Under the pieces are notes generated by a model. The model ran no database searches. It saw nothing but the letters and a program-made list of their open reading frames with translations, and was not told where the DNA came from. This document shows positions 14,620-16,835 of a stretch of 16,835 nt of DNA, in pieces. The translations under genes were made by a program, and so were the position numbers. The number at the start of each line of letters is the position of its first letter. Position 1 is the stretch's first letter. Source of the DNA: Planctomycetota bacterium (GTDB taxonomy: Bacteria > Planctomycetota > SZUA-567); assembly GCA_031270145.1 (NCBI GenBank), contig JAISYD010000204.1:1-16835 (forward strand), given 5' to 3'.

Positions 14620-16835
14620 ATTGCAAATCCGGCGGCGGCGGTTCGGGGACGGGGACCGGCGGCGGGAAGCCTGGCAGGCGTCCCGGCAACTGGCCGCCTC
14701 GGAGCAACAATCCCGGCGCCGGAGCGGCGCGTCCGCCCGCGTCGCCCGGTTCCGGGGCGGCGGACAGGTCGCCAAAGCGGAGGACGCCGTAAAGACCGGG
14801 GCGGGTGTTGTCGCCAGCGTTGTCCGCCCACTGGCTTATTTCAGGCGGCGCGGCGGCGGCGCGGCGGTTCCTGGCCTGTCCGCGGGCGGCCGAACCGTCC
14901 CGGCGCGCCAATTGGAAGCCCCATTCGCCGTCGGCCGCCGGCGGTCCGGGCAAATCCAGCGCCTCCCAGGGGATGCGCATCTCCACATCCCAGGTTTCGC
15001 CCGCCTCCACCCGGCTGAAGCGGGCAACATGCCGCCAAACCGGATTATAGGCGGTTCCGGCCCGGCTGGACTCGTCCAGGACGACATTCCAGGGGTTGAT
15101 GGCGAAATGATAGTAATCGCGGCCCCGGCGGGCGGGATCTATGAATATCTCCAGCGATTCGTCGGCCAGCACCGCCCCGTCGCGATCCGTCTCCGGATCG
15201 CCGGCGGCCGGCGATCCGGACGAAACCAGCCGAGCCGCCATGGAAACCGCCACAATCAGGCCGTTCCGGTCGGCGGTTATCCGCGCCTCGGTCGGGCTGG
15301 CGGCGGGGGCGCCGTCCGGGGTCAACAGTCCGGCGAGGACCGGCAGCGTCCGCCAGTACGCCTTGTCCCGGAAACGCGCGTCAATCCGGACCGGCTCGGG
15401 AGCGGGATAAACGTCGTAGCGCTTTTCCCCGCTCAGGATCAGGCGGTCGGAGGAACTACCCACATCGATGCCGACGGCGGTGAGGACGGGAGGCGCGGTC
15501 CGGGCGCCGGGTACAATGGAGAAGCGGGCCACCGCGCCCTGACCAGGCTGGAGATTGAACGGCAGGGCCGCCGGCTCCACCCGCCAGCCCGAACCGGGCG
15601 GCACGGACCAGGAAAGCTCGCCCGCGAAACGGCGGGTGGTGGGGTTGGCGAAATAGAGGCCAAGGAGCGGCGGACGGCTCGGATCCGGGATGGCCCGGGC
15701 CGCCTGGCGGACTATTTTCAGGATTTCCTTCTGTAGAGTGAGGGCGGCTTGGGCGTCGGAGGTGATCTCCATTTTGGACAGGCCAGGCTCCACGGCCGGA
15801 CGGCGCGCGTCCAGGGTGAGGAGATCCAGGGTATCGCCATCGAGGTCTAGGACGCGCCATTCAAGCGATCCCTCGTCGGCCCAAAGTCTGGCGACATGGG
15901 ATTCGTCGCTGGCGGCGGCGACATATTCCCGGGGTTCCGGCCCCGGTCCGGAGGTCGGTCCGGAGGCGATGGAAATGTAGCGGGTCTGGCCGACGCCGGC
16001 AACCGTGAAGGGGCGGGTCCGGAGATAGCGGGAACCGGCCCCGATTACCAAATCGACGCCGCCCAGCTCCAGCCGGTCGCCGAGGGCGGCCAGGATGCGG
16101 CCATCCCCGATCCGCGAGTCGAAGGCGGAGCGGGACAAGACAATCACCGTCCAGGCCCGGCGGACATGGGAGGGGTCGATATCCCGATCCAGCCTGGCGA
16201 AAAGGGCGTTACGGGACTGCTCGAAGGAAAAGGCGCGCGCGTCGATGCCGATCAGCCGGATCACGCCGATGTCCCGCTTCCAATAGCCGCCCTCGGCGGC
16301 GTGTTCGGGGAAAAGCTCGGCCGGCATATCGCCGCCGGGCGCGTGCCACAACGGCCCGAGCGCCACCTTGTCGCCCAGCGGGCCGAAGAAATCGGTCTCC
16401 CAATCGGCTGGCGCCACCTCGCGGTCGGCCGGGAAGGGCGGGGAGGCGAGGACAACCGCGTCCGGCTCCAAGGCCCGGAGGCGGTCGGCGGTCCGGGCCA
16501 GTTCCGGCCCGGCGGCTCCGCCGGCGAAGGCGATGAGCGTGGGCTGCCCCAGGCGGGGCAGGCCGCGGATGGCGTAGTCGCCGCCATCCCGGTCATCCAG
16601 GCGCAGGCGGTAGCGCTTGACCGCGGAAGGATCCAGTTCCGGGATGGCCAGGGAATGGAACAGGCTGAACGAGGCCTGGCGGTTGACGTAGCTTTTCCCG
16701 CCGCGCTGATCGTCGGCCACCTGGATGCCGGCGACGCAGCGGCGGTTGGAGACGAAGCGGAGAAGCGGCTGCATGCCGTCCGAACTGGTGAGATAGGGTC
16801 CGAGGACAATGGAGGCCGAGCCGATGGGTTGATCT
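14618..16835 (-). CDS. Purple-acid-phosphatase-like pseudoenzyme fused to a CBM9/DOMON-like domain, N-terminus outside window
   Basis: The frame is open to the window edge, adding about 20 residues (including VLGPYLTSSDG) before the Met codon at 16774. That segment is typical of the N-terminal Ig-like domain of purple acid phosphatases, so the start lies beyond the window. Counting from that Met, 1-60 is Ig-like and 77-320 follows the metallophosphatase fold in order: LIAFAGG, DAVVLASPP, LGPLWHAPGGD, GVIRLIGIDA, WTVIVLSRSAF, GVDLVIGAGSRYLR, TRYISIASG. Every position where the family has GD, GD, GNHE, HH and GHxH ligands is changed, so catalysis is unlikely. Residues 365-435 look like a NEW3/Ig-like domain. 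Residues 455-670 resemble a CBM9/DOMON-like carbohydrate-binding domain (DESLEIFIDP, YYHFAINP, WDVEMRIPWEAL, EWGFQLARRD). A Pro-rich tail follows. It is probably exported, but no signal peptide can be seen here. Confidence 0.8.
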   Translation of the reverse strand, partial: DQPIGSASIVLGPYLTSSDGMQPLLRFVSNRRCVAGIQVADDQRGGKSYVNRQASFSLFHSLAIPELDPSAVKRYRLRLDDRDGGDYAIRGLPRLGQPTLIAFAGGAAGPELARTADRLRALEPDAVVLASPPFPADREVAPADWETDFFGPLGDKVALGPLWHAPGGDMPAELFPEHAAEGGYWKRDIGVIRLIGIDARAFSFEQSRNALFARLDRDIDPSHVRRAWTVIVLSRSAFDSRIGDGRILAALGDRLELGGVDLVIGAGSRYLRTRPFTVAGVGQTRYISIASGPTSGPGPEPREYVAAASDESHVARLWADEGSLEWRVLDLDGDTLDLLTLDARRPAVEPGLSKMEITSDAQAALTLQKEILKIVRQAARAIPDPSRPPLLGLYFANPTTRRFAGELSWSVPPGSGWRVEPAALPFNLQPGQGAVARFSIVPGARTAPPVLTAVGIDVGSSSDRLILSGEKRYDVYPAPEPVRIDARFRDKAYWRTLPVLAGLLTPDGAPAASPTEARITADRNGLIVAVSMAARLVSSGSPAAGDPETDRDGAVLADESLEIFIDPARRGRDYYHFAINPWNVVLDESSRAGTAYNPVWRHVARFSRVEAGETWDVEMRIPWEALDLPGPPAADGEWGFQLARRDGSAARGQARNRRAAAAPPEISQWADNAGDNTRPGLYGVLRFGDLSAAPEPGDAGGRAAPAPGLLLRGGQLPGRLPGFPPPVPVPEPPPPDLQ
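15192..15220. repeat. 29-base odd palindrome with perfect 14-bp arms inside a coding region
   Basis: TCCGGATCGCCGGC (15192-15205) and GCCGGCGATCCGGA (15207-15220) are perfect reverse complements around one base. It lies within the loop between two strands of the CBM9-like domain and encodes SGSPAAGDP on the minus strand, a flexible low-complexity segment. The role is unknown. Confidence 0.7.

Noticed and set aside
13342..15018. A 558-codon plus-strand open frame opposite folE2 and its neighbours
   Set aside because: It is antisense to a clear folE2 and to coupled minus-strand genes; the product is Arg/Pro/His-rich with no domain.

Overview
This is a GC-rich bacterial chromosomal window with dense coding. 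Most gaps are under 80 bases, and several start/stop codons overlap. It shows no mobile elements, CRISPR array, rRNA or tRNA. The gene set suggests a Gram-negative-type bacterium, perhaps of the PVC group (Lentisphaerota, Kiritimatiellota or Planctomycetota). It includes a fused SecDF, a CHASE2 adenylate cyclase, paired half-size chromate transporters, a type-4 uracil-DNA glycosylase, FolE2 and a large CBM9-like surface protein. The taxon is an inference from style and content; there is no marker gene here to fix it.

Layout. (1) 1-1702, plus strand: a zinc-dependent medium-chain dehydrogenase resembling scyllo-inosose 3-dehydrogenase (its first codons lie outside the window), then a strong stem-loop, then the N-terminal third of a hydroxypyruvate-isomerase-like TIM-barrel gene. 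This looks like the decayed end of a sugar/inositol catabolic cluster. (2) 1703-2019: an AT-richer non-coding region with candidate sigma70-type promoters and a 5' UTR hairpin. (3) 2020-12059, plus strand: yajC, secDF, a CHASE2-class III adenylate cyclase, two chrA halves, glutamine-dependent NAD synthetase and a membrane-anchored TPR-like protein, spaced like one long operon. (4) 12116-16835, minus strand, convergent: a purple-acid-phosphatase-like pseudoenzyme with a CBM9-like domain, folE2, a small zinc-ribbon protein, an unrecognised 170-residue protein and a type-4 uracil-DNA glycosylase, all tightly packed or overlapping.

How they fit together. YajC and SecDF are accessory parts of the Sec translocon, and several neighbours are membrane or exported proteins. 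The cyclase would turn a signal on the outer face of the membrane into cAMP. NadE completes NAD synthesis and FolE2 starts folate/queuosine-type pterin synthesis without needing zinc-dependent FolE. The zinc-ribbon neighbour is coupled to folE2 by an ATGA overlap. No complete new defence or mobile system is visible. The most unusual objects are the export-sized phosphatase-fold protein that has lost all its metal ligands, the expanded SecDF, and two near-perfect inverted repeats.
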